Positions 37,589-47,329 of a DNA stretch of 64,000 nucleotides are shown in pieces. The first letter of the stretch is position 1. Each line of letters starts with the position of its first letter. The stretch covers positions 1 to 64,000 of the forward strand of contig NZ_VNIP01000014.1 of assembly GCF_008370325.1 (NCBI RefSeq), in the 5' to 3' direction. The notes under the pieces are model-generated. The model made no database searches and had not been told where the DNA came from. It saw only the letters and a list, made by a program, of their open reading frames with translations. Source of the stretch: Martinezella tropici (GTDB lineage Bacteria; Pseudomonadota; Alphaproteobacteria; Rhizobiales; Rhizobiaceae). The translations under genes and the position numbers were made by a program.

Positions 37589-37939
37589 TTATGCGTGAAC
37601 GCCGGCGTCGACCGCGTCGATATAATCAAGCACCTCGTCGGCGCGACCATTGCGGACCAGTTGCATCGCGGTCTGACCGGAGAAGCCAGACAGCGGCTCG
37701 GAGCGATACCAGGCATAGGCCATCAGCGCCGACCCGAAGCGCGGTTCGACCTTATTGACGACCTCGATCATCTCGCGCAGGCGTCGCTGCGTTCTGTCGG
37801 AGCGAATACGATCCTTGCGTTGAATCGCGTCTTTTCCGAGTCCGGCGGTGCGGGCGATCTCTTCGCTGGTCGTGCGAAATGCATCCGCGATCTTGCGCGG
37901 TGCGAACAGCCCATCGTCTGCATATTGGGCGATGCCCAT
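37589..37939 (-). CDS. Xre/MbcA/ParS-type antitoxin
   Basis: A 116-residue protein with an N-terminal Xre-like helical part (ADAFRTTSEEIARTAGL) and a C-terminal DUF2384-type toxin-binding domain ending in SGQTAMQLVRNGRADEVLDYID. It precedes the RES toxin, as is usual for this pair, and should neutralise it and repress the operon. The 16-base palindrome 34 bases upstream is the probable binding site. Confidence 0.92.
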   Translation of the reverse strand: MGIAQYADDGLFAPRKIADAFRTTSEEIARTAGLGKDAIQRKDRIRSDRTQRRLREMIEVVNKVEPRFGSALMAYAWYRSEPLSGFSGQTAMQLVRNGRADEVLDYIDAVDAGVHA

Positions 37940-37973
37940 GATCCGCCTCCATCTTCAGAGTGCCAATAATATA

Positions 37974-37989
37974 GACGCTATATAGCGTC
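37974..37989. promoter_or_regulatory. Palindromic operator of the RES-Xre module
   Basis: GACGCTATATAGCGTC is a perfect 16-base palindrome just upstream of the antitoxin start, where autorepression by the antitoxin or toxin-antitoxin complex occurs in this family. The central TATATA may overlap the -10 box. Confidence 0.7.
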
Positions 37990-38339
37990 AATAATGGCGG
38001 CATTCAACGCCTCTCGGGAAAAATGAGGGAGGAAGGGAAACCCGTCGCAGATCGGTCCTCCTGCCGACGCTATCGCACAACTGCCGCCTGCGCCATCCCG
38101 GCCGCTTGTTCGTCGCAGGGCTGGTAGCCCCACTCGTCCTGCGGAGCAGAGATGCTCGGCCGCAGTTGCGCGACCGGACCGCTAGAGGCGCTCCGAGTTG
38201 GACGCGATACGCGCGAGAATCTCTTTCAGTTTGGGCCTGCCGTTGTAATATAGCGCCGCGGTCCGCTCATACGCGCGTTCGAGCGCACGAACCGGATACA
38301 GGCCGATTAGTCTCCTCGCGGTTGCAATTGGAAAACCGC
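37990..38339. other. Spacer between the toxin-antitoxin pair and xanthine dehydrogenase
   Basis: No complete gene. On the minus strand about 40 codons (38187-38330, including YERTAALYYNGRPKLKEIL) read like a protein tail but have no start codon, so they may be a remnant. Confidence 0.35.
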
Positions 38340-41300
38340 CTAATTAGGCAGGTCGAGGGCGCACGCGCGGCGCACCTCCTGAACCGTGGCTGGCGCTCGC
38401 AAGTTGAACAGGCCGGAGAGGCCGCGTTCTATTCTTGATGCCCGGATTGCATCCTTGATGGCAAAGAAGACCGAATTTGCCAGCACCAGGGGAGGCTCGC
38501 CGACTTCCTTGGCAGAGAAGATCCCCTGATCGTCCGGAGGGATGTTGACAACCGACGGATCGTTTCGCGGAAAAAGCGACACATTGAACTCGAGTGGGAT
38601 CGTGACCTGCGCAGGGATCTTATAACGCCAGGTATTGGTCGTATTGAGTTGCCCCTTCTCATTTCCAGCATTCGTGTCGGGCTGGTATACGAGATCCTCT
38701 GTCATGAGGAAGCCGACACCTTGGACGAAGGCGCCTTCGACTTGCCCGACGTCGAGCGCGGGGTTCAGACTCCAGCCAACGTCGTAGACGAGGTCGGAGC
38801 TGCGTATCTTCGTCTCGCCTGTGAGGATGTCGACCTCGACGACGGAGCAGGCTGCCGAGTAAGTGAAACCTACGAACTGGTTCTGGACATCTGTGACGGT
38901 TGGGACGTTCGCCCTCGTGATGCCTGGAATATTCGGCTGATCCTCTGCCTGCTTGAAGGTCAGAACCGGCATGTCGAAGTCGCCGTGCTCGATATTGGCA
39001 TTGAACGTTGCCGTCAGCGGCAGTCGCTGCACATAGGCGTAGTAAACCAGGTTCTGCCAGATCAAGGCTGTGTTGCCGTTGATGGTGACCTCGGTGTTCC
39101 AGCCGGCCTCGCCGTAGTTCCAGAAGTCAAACCCATGTACTCGGCACCAGTCATTTCCGTTGTCCTTGAGGAGCCGATAGCCGAATTCTGTCAATTCTTG
39201 CCGCAACTGTTCGCAGGTACGCTTCACTGCCTCGGCGCTATAGGGCGTTCCCGTCGAGGCACCCGAGCTGCTGGTGTTGGGGGTCGTATCCGTCTGCGGA
39301 CTTTCCACGTGGATGAGTGACTGCGGGATGTTGAGCACATAGGCTGCCACCTGCCTGACCTGGGTCAGCAAGCCCTGGCCCATGTCGACACCGCCCTGAT
39401 GGATGACGAGCGAGCCGTCCGATTGATTGACTACGACGATCGCAGACGACTGCTTCAATTGCTCGAAATTGTATCCCGATCCGTATTTGACGGGAATGAG
39501 CGCAATGCCTCGCTTCCTCCATTTATTCTGCGCATTATACGCTTGAACCTCCATAAGCTTATTTTGGAATTGACATTTTTCCTTCAGGTAGTTCCAGACT
39601 TCAAGCATGTAACAGGCGGTCAAGGTCTGGCCGTAAGGGGTGACTTCGCCCCGCTGGTAGAAATTCTTCTCCCGCAGGTCCTCCGGGCGAAGACCAACCG
39701 CAGTCGCCGCGTCGTCTATGAGGTTCTCCAGGATATTGGTTGCCTGAATGTCTCCGAACGCTCTCATCGCCGTATTTGGCGGCGTATTGGTCCTGCAGGC
39801 GTCGATCTGACTCTCGAAGTTATCGATCATATAGGCATTATCGATCCGGGTCTGGATGCAGTTCGTGACCACGAAGGAACAGTCGTAGTAGGCACCACCG
39901 TCTGCCCAAAGGGTCAGATGCGTGCCTTTGATTCTACCCTTATCGTCCGGGCGAACCGAACCGTCATCGACGGCTATCTGTCCCACGCCATAAAGGGCAT
40001 GCCGCTTGCCGATCATCGCCATATCGCTGTCGCGAGCCATTGCCAGACGCACGGGCGCATCCATCACCGCGGCGGCGACGGCGGTCGGCCCCGTTGTGAA
40101 ACGCGCCTGTTCGGTTTTTCCGCCAAAGGCGCCGCCCAGCAATCGCGTCTGGATCTTCACCTTGTTGTACTGTCGTCCCAGTGCCGAGGCCACGGTCTGA
40201 TGCATCTCCATCGGGCTCTGGGTCGACGAATTGACAATAATCCTTCCTTCGTCCGCCGGAATTGCCAGGCAGGCTTGCGTTTCCATGTAGAAATGGGCTT
40301 GCCCGCCGGTTTTCTGATTGTTGACCACGCGGATGCAATTCGCCCCGTCGACAGCCACGTTGTCCGTCGTTGACGGCTCGGCGTCGAAATCGCTCGGTAC
40401 AGCCGGCAGGGACGTCATCCAATCAAATCGACTGCGCGGGCGCGTGATCTTCCAGATGTGGCATAGATACCCTGCCGTGGATGGAGTATCCGGAAAGATA
40501 CTTCCCTTTGCAATAGCATCCTCGATCGCCAATATTGGTTCTTGCCAACTCGGGTCCCAATTAATCGGCTGATAGCCGAGGCAATTTTCGGAAACATAGT
40601 CGGCAATCAGATTCGCATCCTCCTCTGTATCGGCAAGCACCATTGCGATCGCCTGCCCGAAATAAAGAACGGAGCCTTCGGCAAGCATGGGTTGATCGCC
40701 GCCCATGCCTTGGAAATTGGCCGGCCGGACCGGCACGTCCTCGCATGTCAGCAGTCGACGGAAGTGCGGGAACATGTCCGCCAGCTTGTCGTTGAGACCA
40801 TCGGGTTGAACAGGGTTGCTTTCCCATTGGAATGAAAACTGGGCTAGCGCGCTGCGACTCCGGACAAAAGCTGCATGCAGGGTACCTTGGGGATAGGCGA
40901 GCTCGTGGGTATAGTGCGTGCGGCCTGAACACTGTTCCAGGGCGGTCGCCTTGACATATGGCTGTCCGACCGGAGCTTTGAAATCCTGCCGGGTGTAATC
41001 CTGAAGACCATCGCTGACGGCCCAGGTCCCCCAGGTCATTTCGCCGGCGGAATTGGCGTTGACCGGCATTGCAAAGCCCAATCTGACAAGGACCGCAACA
41101 CCCGCCTTGTAAAACATCGCAACGGCAAGGTTTGCCTTGTATTCGTCGGTAAATCCTTCCCATGGAGCCTCGTCCCTTCGAGCCGCAGAATCCGCCAGAG
41201 CTTGTGTTACGTCTGCCTTGAGTTGCGCGCAGGCGGACAACAGGTTTTCATAGGAGAAAACCTTGCCATTCCAGAACCAGCCCTCGATGGTCGATGCCCT

Positions 41301-42863
41301 CCAATAGGAGGCATTTATTCCTCCGAATATGACCTTCCCGGGACTGTCCACGTTGCCCGATTGAGTATCAATATCAAATGAAATGAACGAGTTAACGATG
41401 GAGTGTGAGTTTACCTCCCGCAATGCCACCTTCTGGGCAAAGGAAAAGTAGCGCTCATAGGGGTCCGAGATGGACGTACGGGTGGGAGTGATCTGAAAGC
41501 TGACGATCACAATTTTGCTCGGGAAGGTTGGATCAGCTTCAATCCTGGTAAGGAGCGCATCGACCTGATCGGTCGATTGCTGTCCCGGCACTCCATTGAC
41601 GAGATCCAGTTCATAATAGGTTACGGTCAGGTTTGTGCCAATCAGGGCGAGCGTCAGGTCGGATGGGAACGGCTCACCGCTGCCGCCGGCAACGTGATGC
41701 AGCCACAACATGAAGTTGCCGCCGATCGAAGCGGCATTTCGAACGATGCGTCCCGCCGTCCTTTCGGCCATATACAGAATGGCGGCAAAATCGGGAGAGT
41801 CATCATCGAGGCTGGCGATAAATTCGATGAGTTCATTGTAGGTGGTGCAGGCAGGAAGAGTGTAATTAAGCTGATCGTGAAATGCCGGGCTAGGTTTGCC
41901 TTGCAGTTCCTGCACGTATCGCAGGTCGATAAAGGCATCGACTGTCTCGAATTCGGTCTTGTAGATCCCATAGGACGTGCCGCCATGTATGAAACGGAAC
42001 GTCTTGCCGCCATTCGTCAAGTGGGCCGCATCCGCTGCCAGTTCATCCATGGTCGATGGCGTGAACCACTGCACAGACCCCGGAACGTCCAGGGGCTCTA
42101 CTGGAAATGATGAGGTCGGGGCGTCGATTCTGACCGGCGTTCCATTTGGAATATCGATTTCCGGATCCTCAAGACACTTCATCCGGTTGTCCTCGTCGTG
42201 CGAGGACCAGTCGCTGGCCAGGGTCTTCATGCCAGTGAGGATTGGACGGTATCCCGTGCACCGGCAGAGATTGCCATCGAAAATGCCTTCGATATCTTGC
42301 TTGGTAGCCTGAGGATTGTTTGTGATGAACTCCGACATGTTCATCACGAAGCCAACACTGCAATAACCGCATTGGCTGCCATTGTTGCTTGAAAGTGCAT
42401 GGGCAACAGGATTGATTTGAGAGATATCAGGCCCCGCGGCAAGTGTGAGACTACCGTTGTTGCTTGCGTTGACCTGCTTGATCGCTTCAACCAGGCTGGT
42501 GGGCAGGGAATCCTGGAAATCAGGACCTCCGCGTGAGGCGGTCGGATGATGTGCGGGATAAGCGGCCAACGAGGCCGGCATGCTGCCTGTCCCTTCGACG
42601 GTTGTAATTGCCATTCCATTCAGCGAACAGAGTCTGCGCAGGCAGGAGTTGATGGCGCGGTGTCTGATAGACCCTCCATCCGGCCAGTCCGAGAGAATTA
42701 CCGTGCAACCACCGCACCCGCCTTGCCCGCAGGGCTTCTTTGTGCCTGTCAGCCGCACCTCCGGCGACCGCAAATAGTCAACGAGCAAAGTGGACGGAGA
42801 GGGGTTCTCGATAGTCACTGACTTACCGTTGAGATAGAACTGCAAGGTCGACGTGGCTGTCAT
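38340..42863 (-). CDS. Single-chain xanthine dehydrogenase/aldehyde oxidase-type molybdoenzyme
   Basis: A 1507-residue molybdenum hydroxylase carrying all domains in one chain. First [2Fe-2S] cluster: Cys45, 50, 53 and 74 (PCGQGGCGGC, NSC). Second cluster: Cys165, 168, 200, 202 (SQCGYC, LCRC). FAD domain around 260-520 (IHGGTSYGIY, AASIGGNFML). Molybdenum domain ~640-1507 (LLGGAFGGKTEQ, NTAMRAFGDIQ, GVDMGQGLLTQV, AKEVGEPPLVLAN). The Arg of NTAMRAFG and the terminal catalytic Glu (GEPP) are kept. The Glu that follows GFGGK in animal xanthine dehydrogenase is Thr here. Bacterial enzymes are usually split in two or three subunits, so the eukaryote-like fusion is unusual. A ~45-residue insertion precedes the second cluster. 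Context suggests purine oxidation to urate; aldehydes are an alternative. Confidence 0.9.
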   Translation of the reverse strand: MTATSTLQFYLNGKSVTIENPSPSTLLVDYLRSPEVRLTGTKKPCGQGGCGGCTVILSDWPDGGSIRHRAINSCLRRLCSLNGMAITTVEGTGSMPASLAAYPAHHPTASRGGPDFQDSLPTSLVEAIKQVNASNNGSLTLAAGPDISQINPVAHALSSNNGSQCGYCSVGFVMNMSEFITNNPQATKQDIEGIFDGNLCRCTGYRPILTGMKTLASDWSSHDEDNRMKCLEDPEIDIPNGTPVRIDAPTSSFPVEPLDVPGSVQWFTPSTMDELAADAAHLTNGGKTFRFIHGGTSYGIYKTEFETVDAFIDLRYVQELQGKPSPAFHDQLNYTLPACTTYNELIEFIASLDDDSPDFAAILYMAERTAGRIVRNAASIGGNFMLWLHHVAGGSGEPFPSDLTLALIGTNLTVTYYELDLVNGVPGQQSTDQVDALLTRIEADPTFPSKIVIVSFQITPTRTSISDPYERYFSFAQKVALREVNSHSIVNSFISFDIDTQSGNVDSPGKVIFGGINASYWRASTIEGWFWNGKVFSYENLLSACAQLKADVTQALADSAARRDEAPWEGFTDEYKANLAVAMFYKAGVAVLVRLGFAMPVNANSAGEMTWGTWAVSDGLQDYTRQDFKAPVGQPYVKATALEQCSGRTHYTHELAYPQGTLHAAFVRSRSALAQFSFQWESNPVQPDGLNDKLADMFPHFRRLLTCEDVPVRPANFQGMGGDQPMLAEGSVLYFGQAIAMVLADTEEDANLIADYVSENCLGYQPINWDPSWQEPILAIEDAIAKGSIFPDTPSTAGYLCHIWKITRPRSRFDWMTSLPAVPSDFDAEPSTTDNVAVDGANCIRVVNNQKTGGQAHFYMETQACLAIPADEGRIIVNSSTQSPMEMHQTVASALGRQYNKVKIQTRLLGGAFGGKTEQARFTTGPTAVAAAVMDAPVRLAMARDSDMAMIGKRHALYGVGQIAVDDGSVRPDDKGRIKGTHLTLWADGGAYYDCSFVVTNCIQTRIDNAYMIDNFESQIDACRTNTPPNTAMRAFGDIQATNILENLIDDAATAVGLRPEDLREKNFYQRGEVTPYGQTLTACYMLEVWNYLKEKCQFQNKLMEVQAYNAQNKWRKRGIALIPVKYGSGYNFEQLKQSSAIVVVNQSDGSLVIHQGGVDMGQGLLTQVRQVAAYVLNIPQSLIHVESPQTDTTPNTSSSGASTGTPYSAEAVKRTCEQLRQELTEFGYRLLKDNGNDWCRVHGFDFWNYGEAGWNTEVTINGNTALIWQNLVYYAYVQRLPLTATFNANIEHGDFDMPVLTFKQAEDQPNIPGITRANVPTVTDVQNQFVGFTYSAACSVVEVDILTGETKIRSSDLVYDVGWSLNPALDVGQVEGAFVQGVGFLMTEDLVYQPDTNAGNEKGQLNTTNTWRYKIPAQVTIPLEFNVSLFPRNDPSVVNIPPDDQGIFSAKEVGEPPLVLANSVFFAIKDAIRASRIERGLSGLFNLRAPATVQEVRRACALDLPN

Positions 42864-43036
42864 TTTTGGCTCCCTGGCTGACTACGATTAAAATTCGCCG
42901 CTACAGCGGAGGCCCCGCTGGTCGTGAGGCGGCTGCCTACCTAAGATGATTAATCTGCTTCGGCCCGGTCCGGTTGTTCTAAGCGGGAATCGGCCCGTGA
43001 ACTTGCTTCTGTGCGCAGAAAGGCGCAGCCTGTGCG

Positions 43037-43642
43037 TCAGTTCAGCGGTATGGCGTTTTGATGCTTGCCCTGCTGATAGAGCACCGACAATGAAGCGTAT
43101 TTGTCTGCTATTGCGGATGCGCGCTCTTCGAAATGCGAACGCACCGTTTCGTCTGAAACGGCGATCATGTCGCGAATGAAGCGGCTATGCCAAAAGGCGT
43201 TTTGGCGCCGATATTGTCCAGGAGCCAGCCCAAAAACCTCCTTCAGGATCTTCAAGTCGTGAGGAATGCTGAAGGCGTCGCGGGAATCTTCATGCGTGAA
43301 GAATGAATAGAAGTTGTCGAACCCTGCCCAGGTGATTGCCGAAAGGCACATGGGACAAGGTTCGTGCGTGGACAGAAAGATCAGATCCTTCGGGGGCGGC
43401 CTTTTTGGGGCCGGCAGTTCGGAAAACCGCTTGAGAGCATGGATCTCGCCATGCCACAACGGACTTTCTATCTCATTGTTCGTTTCCGCCAGGACGACGG
43501 AGTAGTCGTCTTTTCGCAACAAGGCGGCGCCGAAGATCTTGTTGCCACGCGACACACCCTGCTGCGTAAGAGGCAGCACATGGTTCTCAAGTGCGGCCGG
43601 AAGTGCATTCAAAAGTAGGTTTTCATCGTTCGGACCAACCAT
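43037..43642 (-). CDS. CMP/dCMP-deaminase-fold nucleobase/nucleoside deaminase
   Basis: A 201-residue zinc deaminase. Ligands and catalytic Glu are His64 and Glu66 in WHGEIHAL and Cys96 and Cys99 in EPCPMCLSA. The family contains guanine, cytosine and cytidine deaminases; the substrate cannot be fixed by eye. In this locus guanine (giving xanthine for the molybdoenzyme downstream) or cytidine would make sense. It has a longer C-terminal helix region (residues ~130-201) than minimal members. It lies 13 bases after the nucleoside hydrolase, in the same direction. Confidence 0.88.
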   Translation of the reverse strand: MVGPNDENLLLNALPAALENHVLPLTQQGVSRGNKIFGAALLRKDDYSVVLAETNNEIESPLWHGEIHALKRFSELPAPKRPPPKDLIFLSTHEPCPMCLSAITWAGFDNFYSFFTHEDSRDAFSIPHDLKILKEVFGLAPGQYRRQNAFWHSRFIRDMIAVSDETVRSHFEERASAIADKYASLSVLYQQGKHQNAIPLN

Positions 43643-43655
43643 TGATTGTTATCCC

Positions 43656-44663
43656 TCACGATGCCAGAAGGCAGGGAATATGCGTTCCAAGCAGCATGCC
43701 AAGCACGCGATTGGCGTCTACGCTGACCGCAACTTTCTGATCGGGCGCCATATCCCATTCGCCGGGTGGATAAAGGGTTCCCCAGTCGCGTTGAATCGTC
43801 TGCCCGACCGCAACTCCTTCCGTTGCGACGCGGATCGGCCCTGATCGCACTTTGAACAAGGATGGATCGATCACGTAGACCGCAGCGGTGGCATCGTGAA
43901 CGTAGTAGCCGTCTATTCCGAACTGCGCATGAAATGCGCGGTATCCTTTGGATATTTCGACAATAAAGCGACCTGCCTCGCCACCATGCGCGGCGAGGCG
44001 ATTGAGTTCTGCCGGTCCCATCACAACCTGCCGGGTGACATCGAGACCAATCGCGGTGACAGACCATGTCGCGCCGAACACCTCGTCGGCCGCAAGAGGA
44101 TCGCCGATCATGTTTGCTTCGGCCACCGGCGTCACGTTGCCATTGTGCCCGGAGAGCGAAAACGCGCCACCCATGATGACGACTTCCTTGACAAGGCTGG
44201 CGATATCGGGCGCCTCCCTCAGGGCAAGTGCAAGATTGGTCAGCCGGCCGACGGCGAGGAGCGTGACTTCACCTGGATTTTCCCGCACCGTATCGATGAT
44301 GAATCTGTGTGCTGGTCGCGGGTCCGGCTCTGGGAGGTGGGACTCATCCAGTGCAATGTCTCCAATGCCGTTTTGACCATGGATATGAGCCGGCGGCAGG
44401 CTTGTCTCGCCGGCAAGCGAGATGCCGGCGCCGCGCGCGACCGGTGCCGGAATGGCGAAGCGCTTCTTGAGATAGAGAGCGTTGCGCGTGACCGTATCGA
44501 TGTCGGCATTACCGAAGACGGTGGTAATGCCAAGGAGCGTGACATAGGGATAAGCGTTAAGGAACAGAAGCGCTGCCGCATCATCGACGCCAGGGTCCGT
44601 ATCGAAAATGACCTTGATCGATCTGTTCCGTGTGGAGGTTTCCGGGTTCCGCATCGTCGTCAT
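43656..44663 (-). CDS. Inosine-uridine-preferring nucleoside hydrolase
   Basis: A 335-residue hydrolase that splits ribonucleosides into base and ribose. The signature is IFDTDPGVDDAAALL at residues 19-33, with calcium-binding Asp residues. The start is ATG 44663, overlapping the phosphorylase stop as ATGA (44660-44663), so the long upstream extension is a shadow of the previous gene. It would yield bases for the deaminase and xanthine dehydrogenase downstream. Confidence 0.92.
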   Translation of the reverse strand: MTTMRNPETSTRNRSIKVIFDTDPGVDDAAALLFLNAYPYVTLLGITTVFGNADIDTVTRNALYLKKRFAIPAPVARGAGISLAGETSLPPAHIHGQNGIGDIALDESHLPEPDPRPAHRFIIDTVRENPGEVTLLAVGRLTNLALALREAPDIASLVKEVVIMGGAFSLSGHNGNVTPVAEANMIGDPLAADEVFGATWSVTAIGLDVTRQVVMGPAELNRLAAHGGEAGRFIVEISKGYRAFHAQFGIDGYYVHDATAAVYVIDPSLFKVRSGPIRVATEGVAVGQTIQRDWGTLYPPGEWDMAPDQKVAVSVDANRVLGMLLGTHIPCLLAS

Positions 44664-45493
44664 GCTTTCGCCAGGAGCTTCGGGAAGAAGTGTTTCTTGC
44701 CTGCTTCGGCTTTTTTTGCGTCCCAGCTGGCGAGAATGACCACCGCGCGGCTGGCAACAGCACAGCACCTTTTTATTGAATCGGCGGAATCCTCGCGTTT
44801 GCGCGTGATGCGGTTGGCTCCCACAGAGCATATCATCCCGCCGCGAAATCCGAACAGTTGGGCCAGTGTGAATATGGTTGCTGCTTCCATCTCGAAATTC
44901 GCGACTTTGGCCTTCTGCAGGTCATCGATGACATGGTCCATTTTCGACTGGCGGAAACCGCCCGGCATCGGATTGACCTCACCGGCATAGAAGCTGTCGA
45001 CGCTGGCGGCGAGACCGACATGATAGCGTTCGCCCATGTCTTCGGCCGCCTGGATCAACGCCAGCAACACCTCATGATCGGCAACCGCCGGATAGGATCT
45101 GTCGACATAAGCGTCGACCGTGCCCGAAAGGCGGAGCGCGCCAGTCGAGATGACCAGGTCGCCTGGCTCGATCTCCGGCTGAAGGGCTGCACAGGAACCG
45201 ACGCGGATGAAGGTATCGGCTCCGCAATTCGAAAGTTCCACAACAGCGATGTCCGCCGAAGGACCGCCAACGCCGTGAGAGCAGGCGGTAATGTCGACAC
45301 CATCGAGTGTGCCGCGCGCCGTCCGGTATTCACGGAAATAGGCGACCTCTTCATAGGAATCCCAGGAGCTGCCGACGACCGGCACGCGGCCGGGGTCGCC
45401 AGGGGTCAGGACGTAGCGGGAAACATCGCCGGGCCTGATCTTCAGGTGCATCTGCAAGCCGCCGGGATGAATGGGGGTGTGTTGGATTGTCAT
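44660..45493 (-). CDS. Nucleoside phosphorylase, uridine phosphorylase family
   Basis: A 277-residue phosphorylase that converts a nucleoside and phosphate to base and ribose-1-phosphate. Motifs: YVLTPGDPGRVPVVG, ACSHGVGGPSADI, RVGSCAALQPEI and NFEMEAATIF, which hold phosphate and ribose contacts. Length fits UDP-type enzymes. It overlaps the hydrolase start by four bases and follows the binding protein by 22 bases, placing it centrally in the nucleoside operon. Confidence 0.92.
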   Translation of the reverse strand: MTIQHTPIHPGGLQMHLKIRPGDVSRYVLTPGDPGRVPVVGSSWDSYEEVAYFREYRTARGTLDGVDITACSHGVGGPSADIAVVELSNCGADTFIRVGSCAALQPEIEPGDLVISTGALRLSGTVDAYVDRSYPAVADHEVLLALIQAAEDMGERYHVGLAASVDSFYAGEVNPMPGGFRQSKMDHVIDDLQKAKVANFEMEAATIFTLAQLFGFRGGMICSVGANRITRKREDSADSIKRCCAVASRAVVILASWDAKKAEAGKKHFFPKLLAKA

Positions 45494-45515
45494 GATTATG
45501 TCCTCAGCTGGGCAA

Positions 45516-46487
45516 TTATTTCGGGGGGATGAATTCGGTCGAATAGGTCTTCGAGACGTCGACCGCTGACTTCAGATCGCCGAATTCCCGAAGCGTTTTC
45601 TCGGTCTCTCCGATCACTGCGCCGTCGAAGGCGCAAGCGCCCCTGGCGCGCGAGAAATCGGTGTAGACGAAGCTTTCCTGCAGCTCCATCTGCTTGGCCT
45701 GCTGTACCGGATCGAGCTGGTTGTTGAGGCCGACGATGATCTTTACGGCCTCGTCCTTGTGGGCGTAGGCATAGTCATAGCCTTTCTGCGTTGCCGCCAC
45801 GAAACGCTTGACCAAATCCGGATTGCCGTCGACCGTCCTGCGGGCTGCAAAGATCACCTCGGCATAGGTGCTGACACCAAAATCGGAGGGCAGCAGCGTC
45901 GACGTCTTATGTCCCTGCAGGTCGAGAGCGACCGCCTCGTTTATGACGAAGCCGGTTTTGGCGTCGACGGAGCCGTTGACCAGGAGCTGGTCGCTCGGTG
46001 ACACTACGAGTTTGATCTTCTCGAGCGGTACTCCCGCCTTGGCGAGCATCGCCTTGGTCAATGCCCATGGACCGCCTTCATTATAAGCGAGCGTCTTGCC
46101 AACCAGATCGGCGGGTTTCTTGATGTCGCTCTTCTCCAGGGAGACCACGCCGGCCGGATGCCGCTGGAAACATGCCGCAACCATGACAAGGTCCATGCCA
46201 TTGGCATCCCCCAACAGGATCTGCCCGACATCATTCGTTCCGAACGTATTGGCGCCTGACGCCACGAGAGCCGTCGAATTCAGGTTGGGCCCGCCTGGCA
46301 TGATATCAACGTCGAGGCCGGCATCGGCGTAGAAGCCTTTTTCGCGGGCCATCACGTAACCGGCGGACTGCACGTTGAGGAGCCACGGCAGGCGAAGCGA
46401 GATCTTGTCGGCCGCAAGAGCGGGCGCCGAAACAACGACGGGAGCCAGCATGAGGGCAGCAAAAAGGGCATATGCACGTGATCTCAT
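45516..46487 (-). CDS. NMT1/THI5-like ABC substrate-binding protein
   Basis: A 323-residue periplasmic binding protein. A signal peptide is clear (MRSRAYALFAALMLAPVVV, cut near PALAADK). The NMT1/THI5-like body (SAGYVMAREKGFYADAGLD, VGKTLAYNEGGPW) is used by NitT/TauT and pyrimidine or thiamine-precursor transporters. It neighbours the permease and ATPase in one operon. Because enzymes of nucleoside breakdown follow, the ligand may be a nucleoside or nucleobase; this is inference. Confidence 0.88.
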   Translation of the reverse strand: MRSRAYALFAALMLAPVVVSAPALAADKISLRLPWLLNVQSAGYVMAREKGFYADAGLDVDIMPGGPNLNSTALVASGANTFGTNDVGQILLGDANGMDLVMVAACFQRHPAGVVSLEKSDIKKPADLVGKTLAYNEGGPWALTKAMLAKAGVPLEKIKLVVSPSDQLLVNGSVDAKTGFVINEAVALDLQGHKTSTLLPSDFGVSTYAEVIFAARRTVDGNPDLVKRFVAATQKGYDYAYAHKDEAVKIIVGLNNQLDPVQQAKQMELQESFVYTDFSRARGACAFDGAVIGETEKTLREFGDLKSAVDVSKTYSTEFIPPK

Positions 46488-46516
46488 TGCAAAGTCTCCA
46501 ACAGGTTGTGAACGGT

Positions 46517-47329
46517 TCAGGCGTCCATGCTGGCTTCGGGCCAGAACAGACTGATTTTTTCGACGAGGACCACGAGGTAGAACATGAGGATGGTTGCGAC
46601 GGATGACGCAACGATCGCAGAAAACAGCATGGCGGCATCCTGCTGGTAGCCGGCCGTAACGATGACCGTGCCGATCCCGAAATTAGCGCCGGTGAATTCC
46701 GCCACGATGGCACCGATGACGGCGGTACTGGAGCTTACCTTGGCGGCTGCGAAAATATAGGGAAGGGCGGCGTAGAGCCGCGCATGACGGAAGACTTGCG
46801 CCTTTGTCGCGCCGATGACCGAAAGAAATTCCAGGCTTTGTCGATCGACCGTGCGCAATCCCTTCACCGTATTGACCAGTGTGGGGAAAAAGCAGGCGAT
46901 TGCAGCGATCGCCACTTTCGGCTGTAAACCGAAACCGAGCCAGATGGTGAGAAGTGGAGCGATGGCAAGGATGGGGATTGCCTTCAACGTGATCGCCCAT
47001 GGAAAAAGCGCCCGTTCGGCGGCTCTTGAATAAAGGAAGAGCACGGCCAGCGAAACCGCGAATGCCGTTCCGATGATGAAGCCGAGAACCGCGGCGGCCA
47101 TGGTCCAGGCGAGATTTTGCAAAAGCATGTCATGTGCTTGCCAGATTTTCACGCCGATGGCGCTGGGAGACGGAAGCAGGTAGGTCGGAACGGAAAAGGC
47201 CCTGACTGCGACCTCCCAGAAAATCCCGATTGCAACAAACAGTCCGATAGCCGGTGCCAGGTCGATGATGCGGGAAACAATGCGGGCGACGGCAATTTGC
47301 ATGAAGGGTGCGACGGATTCATTGCTCAT
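46517..47329 (-). CDS. ABC transporter permease (NitT/TauT type)
   Basis: A 270-residue membrane permease with six probable helices (for example APAIGLFVAIGIFWEVAV and AAAVLGFIIGTAFAVSLAVL). The EAA-type loop appears near VIGATKAQVFRHARLYAALPY. It forms the channel for the importer with the ATPase, whose stop overlaps this ATG by 11 bases. Confidence 0.92.
   Translation of the reverse strand: MSNESVAPFMQIAVARIVSRIIDLAPAIGLFVAIGIFWEVAVRAFSVPTYLLPSPSAIGVKIWQAHDMLLQNLAWTMAAAVLGFIIGTAFAVSLAVLFLYSRAAERALFPWAITLKAIPILAIAPLLTIWLGFGLQPKVAIAAIACFFPTLVNTVKGLRTVDRQSLEFLSVIGATKAQVFRHARLYAALPYIFAAAKVSSSTAVIGAIVAEFTGANFGIGTVIVTAGYQQDAAMLFSAIVASSVATILMFYLVVLVEKISLFWPEASMDA

Noticed and set aside
38187..38330. 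40-codon protein-like tail on the minus strand (YERTAALYYNGRPKLKEIL)
   Set aside because: No start codon or ribosome site and no identified family; kept only as a possible remnant.
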